Source of the DNA: Dyella japonica DSM 16301
Lineage (GTDB): Bacteria; Pseudomonadota; Gammaproteobacteria; Xanthomonadales; Rhodanobacteraceae
DNA length: 64,000 nt
Direction of reading: 5' to 3'
Assembly (NCBI RefSeq): GCF_001010355.1
Contig: NZ_JPLA01000015.1
Location: forward strand, 17,853-81,852
The position numbers were made by a program, and so were the translations under genes. Positions 8,995 to 17,994 of this stretch are shown one piece after another (position 1 is the stretch's first letter; each line of letters starts with the position of its first letter). The notes beneath the pieces were generated by a model. That model did no database searches, was not told the DNA's origin, and saw only the letters and a program-made list of their open reading frames with translations.

Positions 8995-9837
8995 TCAGCC
9001 CTTTTTGTCCACCCGCCGCTGCAGCGACATGGCCGCGGCGGGATTGCGTTCCTTCGCGCTGCTGATGAAGTAGATGAACACGTCGCGCGGCGCCTGGGTT
9101 TTCAAAGGCGCCGACACGTGCGGCAGCTCCGGCAGGTCATGGCCCTCGGCCCAGGCGCGTGCGCGCGTGGTCCAGATATCCAGGTCGCCCGATGGATAGC
9201 CCGTCTCCAGTTGCGCCTCGCTGCGCATCAGGCGCGCATAGGCAAAATCGCCGGTCAGGTCGGCCAGCGACGGATGCTCGGACGAATCGGTGAACACGGT
9301 AGGGATGCGGTACGAACGCGCCAGTTCCACATAGCGTTCATCGAGAAAACTGGGATGGCGCACTTCCAGCACATGGCGCATGGGCCGGCCGTTGAGTTCG
9401 CGTGGCAGCAGGTCGAGGAAGGCGGCCAGATCGTTGCCATCGAACGGGCGCGTCGGCGTGAGCTGCCACAGCACCGGCCCCAGGCGATCGCCGAACTCGG
9501 CCAGGCCGCCAAACACAAAGCCGTCGATGCCGCGACCGGCGTCGGCCAGCCGCTTGCCTTCGGTGACATAGCGCGGCGCCTTCAACGAGAACACGAAGCC
9601 GTCCGGCGTTTCAGCCGCCCATTTCGCATACGTCGTGGGCTTCTGCGCGCCGTAATAGGTGCCGTTGATTTCGATGGCGCGCAGGTGGCGGCTGGCGTAT
9701 TCCAGTTCCCGTCGCTGCACCAGGCCGGCGGGATAGAAATTGCTACGCCACGGCGCGAAGTTCCAGCCGCCGATGCCGACACGGATACGCGAAGCAGGGC
9801 CCTGCGCGATGGCAGGCGAGAACAGGTCGGCAGACAT
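8995..9837 (-). CDS. DUF72 domain protein
   Basis: A 280-residue protein of the DUF72 (YecE-like) family, a TIM-barrel family with no settled function. Typical segments: VGIGGWNFAPWRSNFYP near the start, EINGTYYG, FSLKAPRYVTEGKRL, LGPVLWQLTP and LEVRHPSFLD. The preferred start is the ATG at 9837 (MSADLF), because similarity begins soon after; another in-frame start lies at 9867 and neither has a strong ribosome site. It is separate from the RNase/barstar pair by about 60 bases and could still be cotranscribed with them. Confidence 0.88.
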   Translation of the reverse strand: MSADLFSPAIAQGPASRIRVGIGGWNFAPWRSNFYPAGLVQRRELEYASRHLRAIEINGTYYGAQKPTTYAKWAAETPDGFVFSLKAPRYVTEGKRLADAGRGIDGFVFGGLAEFGDRLGPVLWQLTPTRPFDGNDLAAFLDLLPRELNGRPMRHVLEVRHPSFLDERYVELARSYRIPTVFTDSSEHPSLADLTGDFAYARLMRSEAQLETGYPSGDLDIWTTRARAWAEGHDLPELPHVSAPLKTQAPRDVFIYFISSAKERNPAAAMSLQRRVDKKG

Positions 9838-9921
9838 GGCGGGGACTCGACGGGGATGGCCGATCATGCCACGGACCAGATGAAGCTACGCGTGAAGCTG
9901 CGTCGGCAATCGATACCGCCT

Positions 9922-10737
9922 TCAGTCCAGGGGCAGGTGATTCGGATAAGGCCCGCGCGCCGCCATGAACGCGGTAGGCGTCATCCCGGCAAAGTCGCGG
10001 AACTCGTGCACCAGGTGCGCCTGGTCGCCGTAGCCGCCGTCGATCGCCACGCCGCTCCAGTCCACGGCGGCCGATCGATACACCGCGTCCACCACATGGC
10101 GAAAGCGCATCAGTCGCGCGTAACGCTTCGGCCCCATGCCTACCTGCCGGCGGAATAGACGGCCAAAGCGGTACTCCGACAACCCGATATCGCGCACCAG
10201 CGGCCCGATGCGCGCCACTTGCGGCCGTGCGCCGATTTCGCCCAGCGCATGCAGCACCTCGGGCGCCAGTTGCGGCTTGCGCATATGGGCAAGCAGCCAT
10301 TGCTCCAGCAGGGCCAGTCGCTCGTGCGGGCAGGGCGTGTCCAGCAGCTGCTCGCGCAGGCCGTGGGCGCTGTGGCCGAAGATGTCTTCCAGGCCGATGT
10401 CCTGGCCGACCAGCGCCTCGTGGTCTTCGCCGGTGAAGGCATGCGCGCCACCGGGGTGGAACACCGCCCCCATCACGCGCACCTGTTCGGCGGTGTCGAT
10501 GATCTGGCTGCGCAGGCACGGTCCGCCAATCACCGAGGCGGCGGCGCGCAGGCAACGGCGATCCGCGTCGTCGCTGTAGCTGCGGGTCTCGTTCTCATGG
10601 AGGTTGATGATCAGCGCGGCGCCCGGCACCGGCAGCACCCGCTCGAAGTAATGCGCAGCCGGCGGCATGTCCCAATCCCACAGGCGGGAAATCAGGGCGT
10701 TGAGCGGCGGCGCAGGTACGACGATGTGGTGTCCCAT
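9922..10737 (-). CDS. AraC-family transcriptional regulator
   Basis: A 271-residue regulator with the DNA-binding domain at the C-terminus. The two helix-turn-helix units are around 188-215 (GLSEYRFGRLFRRQVGMGPK) and 232-258 (DWSGVAIDGGYGDQAHLVHEF, then GMTPTAF). The N-terminal half has the sensor type of the ligand-binding AraC subgroup (VPGAALIINLHEN; GGPCLRSQII). Ligand and targets are not evident; neighbouring genes are DUF72 and a mechanosensitive channel. Confidence 0.88.
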   Translation of the reverse strand: MGHHIVVPAPPLNALISRLWDWDMPPAAHYFERVLPVPGAALIINLHENETRSYSDDADRRCLRAAASVIGGPCLRSQIIDTAEQVRVMGAVFHPGGAHAFTGEDHEALVGQDIGLEDIFGHSAHGLREQLLDTPCPHERLALLEQWLLAHMRKPQLAPEVLHALGEIGARPQVARIGPLVRDIGLSEYRFGRLFRRQVGMGPKRYARLMRFRHVVDAVYRSAAVDWSGVAIDGGYGDQAHLVHEFRDFAGMTPTAFMAARGPYPNHLPLD

Positions 10738-10786
10738 CGACGGGCTCCGGGTGACGCCTGGAGTTTAGGCCGATGGGTCGACGCTG

Positions 10787-13222
10787 TCAGGTTGGCTTGC
10801 CCGGAAAGACCGTGGTCGGCGGGCTGGGGGGCGTGGCCGGATCGTGCTGCATGGTGCGCACCACCATGTCCTGCGGGGTGGTGAGCGGCAGGTTGGCCTT
10901 GCGCAGGCGATCGATGATCTCGAACAGCAGGTCGCTCTTGACCGTGCCCGAATCGCGCGGATTGTTCACGTAGGCGGTGCACACGAACATCATCGAGCCG
11001 GAGTCGATGCTGTCCAGCTGCACGGTGGGCGCGGGTGAGTTGAGCGTCACCGAATGATTGCGCAGGATGTCGAAGATGATCTGCCGCACCTTATTCGGAT
11101 CCGTGCCCAGCGGCATCGGCAGGCGGATCTGCACGCGGCCCTGCGCATTGGCCAGCGTCACGTTGCGCACGTTCTGGGTGATCAGCTGCGAGTTCGGCAC
11201 GATCACGGTGGAGCGGTCGCCCTGCTGGATCTCGGTGGCGCGGACATTGATGCGCTTGATGTCGCCTTCCACGCCGCTGATGCTCACCCAGTCGCCGACC
11301 TTCACCGGCCGCTCGGCCAGCAGGATCAGGCCGGAGATGAAGTTCTGCACGATCGCCTGCAGGCCAAAACCGATACCCACCGACAACGCACTGGCCACCC
11401 AGGCGATGCTTTGCACGTCCACCTTCAGCGCGCCCAGCACCAGCACGAAGACCAGGATGCCGCCCACGTAACCGAGCAAGGTCACGATGGACATCTGCAT
11501 GCCCACGTCCAGCGAGGTTTTCGGCAGCAGCTGCTTGCTCAGCCAGCGCTTGAGCAGGCGCACGATCACGTAACCGACCACCAGCACCACCATCGCATTG
11601 AAGATGCTGGTGGGATTGATGGTGAGCGTGCCCAGCGAGAGGCCGTTGAAGATGCGCGTGCCGCGATCCATCAGTTCGTTGGCGCCCGCACCATAGGGCG
11701 CCAGGATCAACGGGATGGCGAACATCAGCAGGAACGCACGGCCAACGCCGGAAAGCACGGTCGCGGTCTGTTCCAGCCTGGCCGGCGCGAAGCCGAAATT
11801 TTCCTGCAGCCGGATGCCGGTGCGCGAGTCGGGCGAGAGCACCGATTCGCACAAATCGTTGATCAGGTGCATGACCACATATAGCGCGGCGATCAGGAAA
11901 CCCGCGCGCAGCATCTGGCGCGCCACATAGAAGGCGAGCGCGATATAGCCGGTGAGCACCGAGATCAGGGTGATCAACATGCCCAGGAATGCGCACAGCA
12001 CCAGCACGCCCACCCAGAGCGGCCTGGATGCGGGCGTCGCGCCGCTGGAGAGCAGGGCGCGGCGCGCACGGCTCATGATCACCAGGGCGTAGGCCACCAG
12101 GCCGCCGATCACCGTCGCGGCCAGTGCATTCGCGGCCATGGCGGTGGAAAGGCTGGCGCTGATGTCGTTGGTGACACGCTCGATCACGCCCAGCAGCAAG
12201 GCGCTGTATGCCATCAGGCTGGGGAAGGGCCACAGCCGCGTAGCGAGGTTGTCGGAGATCGGCGGCAGGCGCCAGGACGGATGCTTCACCATCAACAGGG
12301 CGCGGCCCAGGCCCGCCATGGTCGCGACGTAAAACATCAGGCGCACCAGCGGGCGCACCAGCTCGTCCAGATCCTCGTCGAACACGCCGTTCCAGTTCAC
12401 CGCCAGATAGATCAGCCACGCGGCGATGCCATAGATCAGGGTCGTGCCGACGGTCACGACGGCGGCCATGGCGCTGCGGCGCAGATGACCCGACGGCAAA
12501 TAGCGAGCCGCGATGTCCAGCATCTTGTATTCGAAGACGCGCCGCCCACCCGCGAGCAGCAGGACGGCCGCGCTCAGGCAGAGGATGAAGGGCAGGCGAT
12601 TGGCCGGCTGCCAGGCCTGGGCGAGTGCGCCCTGCACCGACTGCGAGAGCTGCCGGAAATTGCCGCTGTCATCAGGCAGGTTCTGCGCGAAGCGGCTCCA
12701 GAACGCCATGCTCAGCGGCGAGGCGCTGCGCTGGCTGATCTGCGCCTGGAACAGATTGCGGCGCAGCGCGGCGATTTCGGTGAGCAGCTGCTGGCTTTCG
12801 CGGCTGAGCAGCTTGGACTGGGTCAGCTGCCCGGTAAGGTCGGTCTGATCCTTGGTCAGCTGCTTGCGCTGGGCTGCCACTTCCGGCGTTTCCGCCGGAG
12901 CGCCCTTCGCGGGCGCCGGGCCGAGTACATCGAGCTTGGCCTTCAGCGCATCAGCCTGCGGAGCGAGGCTGGTGGTCAACTGGTCGGCCTGCTGCTGGAT
13001 TGCCTGCGTCTTGCTGCGCGCGCCGGTGAGGATGTCGTCGGTGAGCTTGGACTTGTCGGTCAGCGTTTTCTTGACCTGATCGAGCTGGGTGCTCAATTGA
13101 TCAGGCGTGGCGAGCACTGTCTGCTGGATCTGCCCGTTGTTCTGGGTGTCCTGGGCCAGTACGGGAGAGGCGCTAGCGACGGCGAATAGAAGGATCAGCA
13201 GCAAGCGAGACAGGATAGGCAT
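10787..13222 (-). CDS. MscS-family mechanosensitive channel with DUF3772
   Basis: An 811-residue inner-membrane protein. It has a signal peptide (about 1-24, ending ASPVLA-QD), a long coiled-coil, Gln/Lys/Leu-rich periplasmic DUF3772 domain (about 30-200), around ten TM segments (about 205-600), and a C-terminal MscS pore/beta domain: the pore-lining helix with GIGFGLQAIVQNFISG, then ERPVKVGDWV and VIVPNSQLITQNVRN. Such large MscS/MscK-like channels release solutes on osmotic downshock. I use the ATG at 13222 because it begins the signal peptide; the open frame extends to 13318. It is divergent from endonuclease V with about 85 bases between starts. Confidence 0.93.
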   Translation of the reverse strand: MPILSRLLLILLFAVASASPVLAQDTQNNGQIQQTVLATPDQLSTQLDQVKKTLTDKSKLTDDILTGARSKTQAIQQQADQLTTSLAPQADALKAKLDVLGPAPAKGAPAETPEVAAQRKQLTKDQTDLTGQLTQSKLLSRESQQLLTEIAALRRNLFQAQISQRSASPLSMAFWSRFAQNLPDDSGNFRQLSQSVQGALAQAWQPANRLPFILCLSAAVLLLAGGRRVFEYKMLDIAARYLPSGHLRRSAMAAVVTVGTTLIYGIAAWLIYLAVNWNGVFDEDLDELVRPLVRLMFYVATMAGLGRALLMVKHPSWRLPPISDNLATRLWPFPSLMAYSALLLGVIERVTNDISASLSTAMAANALAATVIGGLVAYALVIMSRARRALLSSGATPASRPLWVGVLVLCAFLGMLITLISVLTGYIALAFYVARQMLRAGFLIAALYVVMHLINDLCESVLSPDSRTGIRLQENFGFAPARLEQTATVLSGVGRAFLLMFAIPLILAPYGAGANELMDRGTRIFNGLSLGTLTINPTSIFNAMVVLVVGYVIVRLLKRWLSKQLLPKTSLDVGMQMSIVTLLGYVGGILVFVLVLGALKVDVQSIAWVASALSVGIGFGLQAIVQNFISGLILLAERPVKVGDWVSISGVEGDIKRINVRATEIQQGDRSTVIVPNSQLITQNVRNVTLANAQGRVQIRLPMPLGTDPNKVRQIIFDILRNHSVTLNSPAPTVQLDSIDSGSMMFVCTAYVNNPRDSGTVKSDLLFEIIDRLRKANLPLTTPQDMVVRTMQHDPATPPSPPTTVFPGKPT

Positions 13223-13308
13223 GCGGGCATGATCCGGACCGGTCCTGAACCGGTCAATGAATAAATGTTTTGACGAGGTGTTCAGGCCCAGGCATTCACG
13301 CTGTCTTG

Positions 13309-13998
13309 ATGAGCGCATCGAACCTCGCCAATGCCATGCCCCCGTGGGATGGAAACGTCGCCAAGGCGCGTCTGCTGCAGTCCGAACTGGAGGCGCAGGT
13401 GCGGCTGGTGGATGACTACCCGCCGCTGCGCCATGTCGCCGGCGTGGATGTGGGCTTCGAAGACGGCGGTGCGATCACGCGTGCGGCGGCGGTGATGATC
13501 GATGCGCAGACGCTGGCGCCGATCGCCGAAGTGGTCGCGCGACAGCCGACGCGCATGCCTTACATCCCCGGGCTGCTCTCGTTTCGCGAGCTGCCTGCGG
13601 TGCTGCAAGCCTTGTCGGAGCTGCCGGCATCGCCGGATCTGGTGTTCGTCGATGGGCATGGCGTTGCGCATCCGCGACGGCTAGGCATCGCCGCGCATCT
13701 GGGCGTGGTCACCGGCCTGCCGGCCATCGGCGTGGCGAAATCGATCCTGGTGGGCGTGCACGAGGAAGTGGGGCCGCATCGCGGCGACCGTCAGCCGCTG
13801 GAAGACAAGGGCGAAGTGATCGGCTGCGTGCTGCGCAGCAAGGATCGCATCCGGCCCCTGATCATTTCTCCGGGGCACCGGGTGAGCATGGCGACGGCGC
13901 CGGAACTGGTGCTGGCGTTCGTCACCAAGTATCGATTGCCCGAGCCTACGCGGCTGGCCGATCGGCTGGCGTCGCGTCGGGGAACCGTGCGGCGTTGA
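13309..13998 (+). CDS. nfi: Endonuclease V (deoxyinosine endonuclease)
   Basis: Endonuclease V nicks DNA one base 3' of deoxyinosine. The first active-site aspartate lies in VAGVDVGF, with [11 protein letters not shown], the [21 protein letters not shown] block (second Asp) and GVAKSIL as further signatures; the [16 protein letters not shown] segment is also typical. At 229 residues the length is normal. The exact start is open: ATG at 13309 or 13336 are both possible, the upstream frame to 13270 is unlikely. Confidence 0.94.
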   Translation: MSASNLANAMPPWDGNVAKARLLQSELEAQVRLVDDYPPLRHVAGVDVGFEDGGAITRAAAVMIDAQTLAPIAEVVARQPTRMPYIPGLLSFRELPAVLQALSELPASPDLVFVDGHGVAHPRRLGIAAHLGVVTGLPAIGVAKSILVGVHEEVGPHRGDRQPLEDKGEVIGCVLRSKDRIRPLIISPGHRVSMATAPELVLAFVTKYRLPEPTRLADRLASRRGTVRR

Positions 13999-14082
13999 GC
14001 TTCGCGCGCGCTTGCGCCGCCGCACACACAGGCCCGTCCGCGCCAGCCGAAGTGAACATCGGCCGGCGCAGCGGGCATGGCC

Positions 14083-14727
14083 TCAGCCATCCTTGTGGCC
14101 CTTGGCGATCTCTTCCGCGGCCCTGCGGATGATGTCGCCGATGCGCTTCACCTCATCCGCGTTCCACGGACCGCCGTGCATGAACAGGGCACGCTTGAGG
14201 CTGTGCATCGCTTCGCGCAAGGCCATCGGGGCGGCGGCGCGGGCAAACATCTTGGCGGTCTGCTCCATGCGCGACATCACCGTATCGACGGCCTCCTTGT
14301 TTTCGGCGAGGAAGGCCTGGCCTTCGGCGGTGATGGTGTAGAGCTTCTTGCCGCCGTCGCTCTCCACGCTGGCGTGACCCAGCTCTTCAAGCAGGGTGAG
14401 GGTGGGGTAGACCGCGCCGGGGCTGGGCGAGTACGCGCCGTCGAACATCTCCTCGATGGTGCGGATCAGTTCGTAGCCGTGACGCGGCTGTTCGGCGATC
14501 AGGGCGAGCAGGATCAGCTTGAGGTCGCCGTGGCCAAACACCCGGCCCCCGCGGAAACGCCCACCCATGCCACCCCAGCCGCCTTCACCCTCGTCGTCCC
14601 CGAAACCCCGGCCACGTCCCCGGCCACGGCCCATGCCGATGGCCTCGCGGGCCCAGGCGTCGCGGCCTTCATGGCAGTGGTGGTGGTGAGGTGAGTGGTG
14701 GCGATCAAACAAATGACGAAAACCCAT
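14083..14727 (-). CDS. PadR-family, YqjI-like metal-responsive regulator
   Basis: A 214-residue regulator. The first ~35 residues hold a His cluster with a Cys (HHSPHHHHCHEG), then a Gly/Arg-rich linker (about 33-65), then a PadR winged helix (GHGDLKLILLALIAEQPRHGYELI; SPGAVYPTLTLLEELG) and a C-terminal helical dimerisation part. E. coli YqjI has the same layout, with a His/Cys-rich head that binds nickel or iron and controls transcription. Metal sensing here is therefore inferred. The ATG at 14727 has GGAG 6 bases upstream. It is divergent from an ABC exporter and two GATATATCG boxes lie in its leader. Confidence 0.88.
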   Translation of the reverse strand: MGFRHLFDRHHSPHHHHCHEGRDAWAREAIGMGRGRGRGRGFGDDEGEGGWGGMGGRFRGGRVFGHGDLKLILLALIAEQPRHGYELIRTIEEMFDGAYSPSPGAVYPTLTLLEELGHASVESDGGKKLYTITAEGQAFLAENKEAVDTVMSRMEQTAKMFARAAAPMALREAMHSLKRALFMHGGPWNADEVKRIGDIIRRAAEEIAKGHKDG

Positions 14728-14736
14728 GACTAACTC

Positions 14737-14772
14737 CGATATATCGTAAGTAACAGTCTTAAGATATATCGT
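14737..14772. promoter_or_regulatory. Probable YqjI/PadR operator boxes
   Basis: Two copies of GATATATCG sit at 14738-14746 and 14763-14771; the first forms the palindrome CGATATATCG (14737-14746). They are just upstream of the PadR start and the first overlaps the region leading to its ribosome site, which fits autorepression. YqjI-type regulators are known to recognise TATA/TATC-like inverted sequences, so these are the obvious candidate sites. Confidence 0.65.
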
Positions 14773-14820
14773 GAGTTTCTGAAAATGCAAGGGCGCCCGC
14801 CCCCACGACGCCCGGTCCCC

Positions 14821-14910
14821 TGTGGGAGCGCACCCTGTGCGCGAACGCGGCGCGCGAGCGCCGCCCCAGTTGTTATCCCGCCGCAGTCGCGCACAGGGTG
14901 CGCTCCCACA
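14821..14910. repeat. Long inverted repeat, REP-like, copy 1
   Basis: Perfect 24-base inverted arms (14821-14844 and 14887-14910) reading TGTGGGAGCGCACCCTGTGC and onward, separated by 42 bases. A second copy lies at 37562-37633. Such elements are common between genes in Xanthomonadales and could form a hairpin in RNA; this copy lies in the leader of the ABC transporter gene. Confidence 0.9.
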
Positions 14911-15016
14911 AAAGGCCGGAATCGAGTCGCGCCTTGAAACCCCCGTGACTTGCCTTCACCCAAGTGCTATCAAGCGCCTCCTCCTGCGCCGCCGCCTCCC
15001 CAAGGACGACCTCCTC

Positions 15017-16876
15017 ATGCTGTTCCGCTGGTTTGAATCGCTGATCGACGCGTTCCGGGAACCCGTCGACGGCATGCCACCGTCGTCGGTCTGGCGCTTC
15101 TATGTGTTCTATCTGCGCCAGGTCTGGCCGGTGTTCGCCGCTGCGCTGGTGGTGGGCTTTGGCGTGGCGCTGGTCGAGGTGTCGCTGTTCGGTTTCATCG
15201 GCAGCATCGTGGACATGGCCAAGGGCGCGCCGGTCGCCGACTTCTTCCACCTGCACGGCGATGAATTGCTGTGGATGGGTTTCGTGGCGCTGATTGCGCG
15301 GCCGATCCTGATCGGCGCGCACGACCTGCTGGTGAACCAGGCCATCGTGCCCAACCTCACCAACCGCATCCGCTGGCAGAACCACCGCTATGTGATCCGC
15401 CAGAGCCTGGGTTTTTTCCAGAACGACTACGCCGGCCGCATCGCCAACCGCATCATGCAGACCTCGGGCGCCTTGCGTGAATCGGCGGTGCAGATCGTGG
15501 ATGCGATCTGGTACGTGGCGATCTACACCGGCAGCGCCATCTTCATGTTCGCCAAGGCCGATGTGTGGCTGGCCGTGCCGCTGGTGGTGTGGCTCATCGC
15601 CTATGTGGCCACGCTGCGCTATTTCGTGCCGCGCACCAAGGAGCGCTCGTGGCGGCAATCGGAGGCACGCTCGCGGCTGATGGGGCGCATCGTCGACGGC
15701 TACAGCAATATCCTTACGCTGAAGTTGTTCGCGCATACGCAGCGCGAGGAGGCCTATGTCGCCGACGCGATGGGCGAGCAGATCAAGCGCATGCGCGCCA
15801 TGACCCGCCTGACCACGGCGATGGACATCACCATCACCACCTTGAACGGCTTTCTGATCGTCGGCACCTCGGCGCTGGCCCTGTGGCTGTGGAGCCAGGG
15901 CAAGGTCACGGTGGGCGCGATTGCGCTGAGCACCGGCCTGGTCATCCGCATCAACAACATGTCCGGCTGGATCATGTGGGTGATCAACGGCATCTTCGAG
16001 AACGTCGGCACCGTGCAGGACGGCATCGAGACCATCTCCCGTCCGCGCGCTGTGCAGGACCGCGAAGGCGCCATGCCGCTGGAAGTGACCGAAGGCGGCG
16101 TGCACTTCGAGAACATCCATTTCCACTATGGCAAGAAAGGCGGCGTGATCGCCGGCCTCGACCTCAAGGTGCGCGGCGGCGAGAAGATCGGCGTGGTCGG
16201 CCCGTCAGGCGCGGGCAAATCCACCCTGGTGAATGTCCTGCTGCGCCTCTATGACCTCGAAGCAGGCCGCATCCTGATCGATGGCCAGGACATCGCCCAG
16301 GTCGCGCAGGAAAGCCTGCGCGCGCAGATCGGCGTGGTTACCCAGGACACGTCGCTGCTGCATCGCTCGATCCGCGACAACCTGTTGTACGGCCGACCCG
16401 ATGCTACCGAGGCACAGGTGGTCGAAGCCGTGCGCAAGGCGCGCGCCGAGGAATTCATCCCGCAACTGGTCGATGGCGAAGGTCGCGTGGGTTACGACGC
16501 CCACGTCGGCGAACGTGGCGTGAAACTCAGCGGCGGCCAGCGCCAGCGCATCGCCATCGCACGCGTGCTGCTGAAGGACGCACCGATCCTGATCCTGGAC
16601 GAGGCGACCTCGGCGCTTGACTCGGACGCCGAAGCGGCGATCCAGGACAGCCTGGAAGTGCTGATGCGTGGCAAGACCGTCATCGCGATCGCCCACCGCC
16701 TGTCCACCATTGCGCGAATGGATCGCCTGGTGGTGATGGACAAGGGTGAGATCGTGGAAACCGGCACGCACGCGGAACTGATTGCGCGTGGCGGCCTCTA
16801 TGCGCGCCTCTGGCAGCGCCAGACCGGCGGGTTCGTGGCGGCGGAGGATCCGGCCGAGGACAGCGCGTTGGCGTGA
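15017..16876 (+). CDS. ABC exporter, fused membrane and ATPase domains
   Basis: A 619-residue half-transporter. About residues 30-330 form a six-helix type I exporter membrane domain; the ATPase domain follows with Walker A GPSGAGKST (about 395-403), the Q-loop TQDTSLL, the signature LSGGQRQRIA and Walker B LILDEATSALD, then the H-loop IAHRLST. It should act as a homodimer exporting an unknown compound. The start at 15017 begins MLFRWFESL; the open frame runs back to 14822 through the inverted repeat and is not coding. It is divergent from the YqjI-like regulator, so metal-linked control is possible. Confidence 0.92.
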   Translation: MLFRWFESLIDAFREPVDGMPPSSVWRFYVFYLRQVWPVFAAALVVGFGVALVEVSLFGFIGSIVDMAKGAPVADFFHLHGDELLWMGFVALIARPILIGAHDLLVNQAIVPNLTNRIRWQNHRYVIRQSLGFFQNDYAGRIANRIMQTSGALRESAVQIVDAIWYVAIYTGSAIFMFAKADVWLAVPLVVWLIAYVATLRYFVPRTKERSWRQSEARSRLMGRIVDGYSNILTLKLFAHTQREEAYVADAMGEQIKRMRAMTRLTTAMDITITTLNGFLIVGTSALALWLWSQGKVTVGAIALSTGLVIRINNMSGWIMWVINGIFENVGTVQDGIETISRPRAVQDREGAMPLEVTEGGVHFENIHFHYGKKGGVIAGLDLKVRGGEKIGVVGPSGAGKSTLVNVLLRLYDLEAGRILIDGQDIAQVAQESLRAQIGVVTQDTSLLHRSIRDNLLYGRPDATEAQVVEAVRKARAEEFIPQLVDGEGRVGYDAHVGERGVKLSGGQRQRIAIARVLLKDAPILILDEATSALDSDAEAAIQDSLEVLMRGKTVIAIAHRLSTIARMDRLVVMDKGEIVETGTHAELIARGGLYARLWQRQTGGFVAAEDPAEDSALA

Positions 16877-17007
16877 AAGCGCTTGAGCTTGTCGCAGCCA
16901 CTGCTGCCATCGCTGTGAATAGTCGTTGCAGGCCTGAGCTTTATTTTGTTCCGCATTTCACAGCGCCACCGGCAGCATGGTGGGCGCATTCGCAGTGGAG
17001 TTTCGAC

Positions 17008-17541
17008 ATGCCTATCGATCGCGCTTTGACCCGCGCCCGCAAAGACCAGCGCCAGGGCAAGTCGGCCAGCACCCAGGCCGGCGAGTTTGTGCGCGAGGAA
17101 ATCGAGCGCATCCGGGAAGGCGTGCATGGCGCCCGTTCGCCGGAACAGGCCATCGCGATCGGACTGTCGCAGGCGCGCCGCGCCGGCATCGACGTGCCGG
17201 CGCAGAAAGGCGCCAAGAGCGCCCGCAAGAAACCGGTAGCCAAGAAGCGCGCCACGACCAAGGCTGCTTCGGCCAAACGCAGCCGCGCCAGCTTGCAGGC
17301 GCTCAAGCGCGAGAGCACGGCCTCGGCGTCGCCCGAGGCCTTGTCCAAACACGCGCGCAAGGCCGCAGCCGCACGCACGCCGGCGGAACGTTCCGCTGCC
17401 GCGAAGAAGGCGGCACGAACCAAAGGCCCGGCGGTGCGCAAGGCCGCGGCGAAGAAGACCGCCGCGACGGGCGCCAGCAGCCGCGCCGCGGGTGCCGTGC
17501 GCGCGGCACGGACGCGTGCCATGCGCTCCCGCGCGCGCTAG
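17008..17541 (+). CDS. Lys/Ala-rich, histone H1-like protein
   Basis: A 177-residue very basic protein. The first ~65 residues are a folded part (MPIDRALTRARKDQRQGKSA; EIERIREGVHGARSPEQAIAIGLSQARRAG), which resembles the DUF6496 type, and the remainder is a long Lys/Ala/Arg-rich tail similar to histone H1 and bacterial AlgP/Hc1-type tails. DNA compaction or regulation is the likely role. The ATG at 17008 is preceded by GTGGAG at 7 bases. Repetitive tails of this kind often vary in length between strains. Confidence 0.8.
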   Translation: MPIDRALTRARKDQRQGKSASTQAGEFVREEIERIREGVHGARSPEQAIAIGLSQARRAGIDVPAQKGAKSARKKPVAKKRATTKAASAKRSRASLQALKRESTASASPEALSKHARKAAAARTPAERSAAAKKAARTKGPAVRKAAAKKTAATGASSRAAGAVRAARTRAMRSRAR

Positions 17542-17544
17542 ATC

Positions 17545-17994
17545 CTAGCGTTCAAAGATCAGCAGCGTTGAGGTGGCTGTGCCATATAGCCGGCCCTGGG
17601 CGTCCATCAGGCTGGCTTCGGCGAAGGCCACGCGGCGCCCGATGGTGCGCACGCGGCCTTCGGCGCGGACGCGACCGGTGTCGCGTGTCATGGCTTTCTG
17701 GAAGGTGACCTTGAGTTCCAGCGAGGTATAGGCCTGCTCTGCCGTGAGCCGCGAATGCACCGCGCAGCCGCAGGCCGAATCCAGCAGCGTGGCGAAATAG
17801 CCGCCGTGCACGATGCCCATCGGATTGTAGGCGTGCACGCCGGGCGTGCCTTCGAACGCGGCGAAACCTTCGCCGACCTCCACCAGATCGAAATCCAGCG
17901 AGTCGCCGATGCCCGGACGCTGGCCGGAAGCGATGAACGCGCGCAGCTGCTCCAGCCCGCTCAAGCCCTGGCCGATCTGGGTGATCATGCTCAC
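17545..17994 (-). CDS. PaaI-type hotdog thioesterase
   Basis: A 149-residue hotdog-fold acyl-CoA thioesterase. The signature NPMGIVHGGYFATLLDSACGCAV (about 57-79) carries the HGG motif and acidic residue expected for PaaI-like enzymes. It probably hydrolyses acyl- or aryl-CoA. A GTG start at 17994 overlaps the stop codon of the upstream TetR gene (GTGA), suggesting translational coupling; an ATG two codons later is the alternative. The regulator and enzyme form one unit. Confidence 0.9.
   Translation of the reverse strand: MSMITQIGQGLSGLEQLRAFIASGQRPGIGDSLDFDLVEVGEGFAAFEGTPGVHAYNPMGIVHGGYFATLLDSACGCAVHSRLTAEQAYTSLELKVTFQKAMTRDTGRVRAEGRVRTIGRRVAFAEASLMDAQGRLYGTATSTLLIFER

Noticed and set aside
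8509..10158. 549-codon open frame on the plus strand
   Set aside because: It runs antisense over the RNase, DUF72 and AraC genes. Its translation is rich in Arg/His/Gln and has no domain, as expected for a shadow frame in high-GC DNA.
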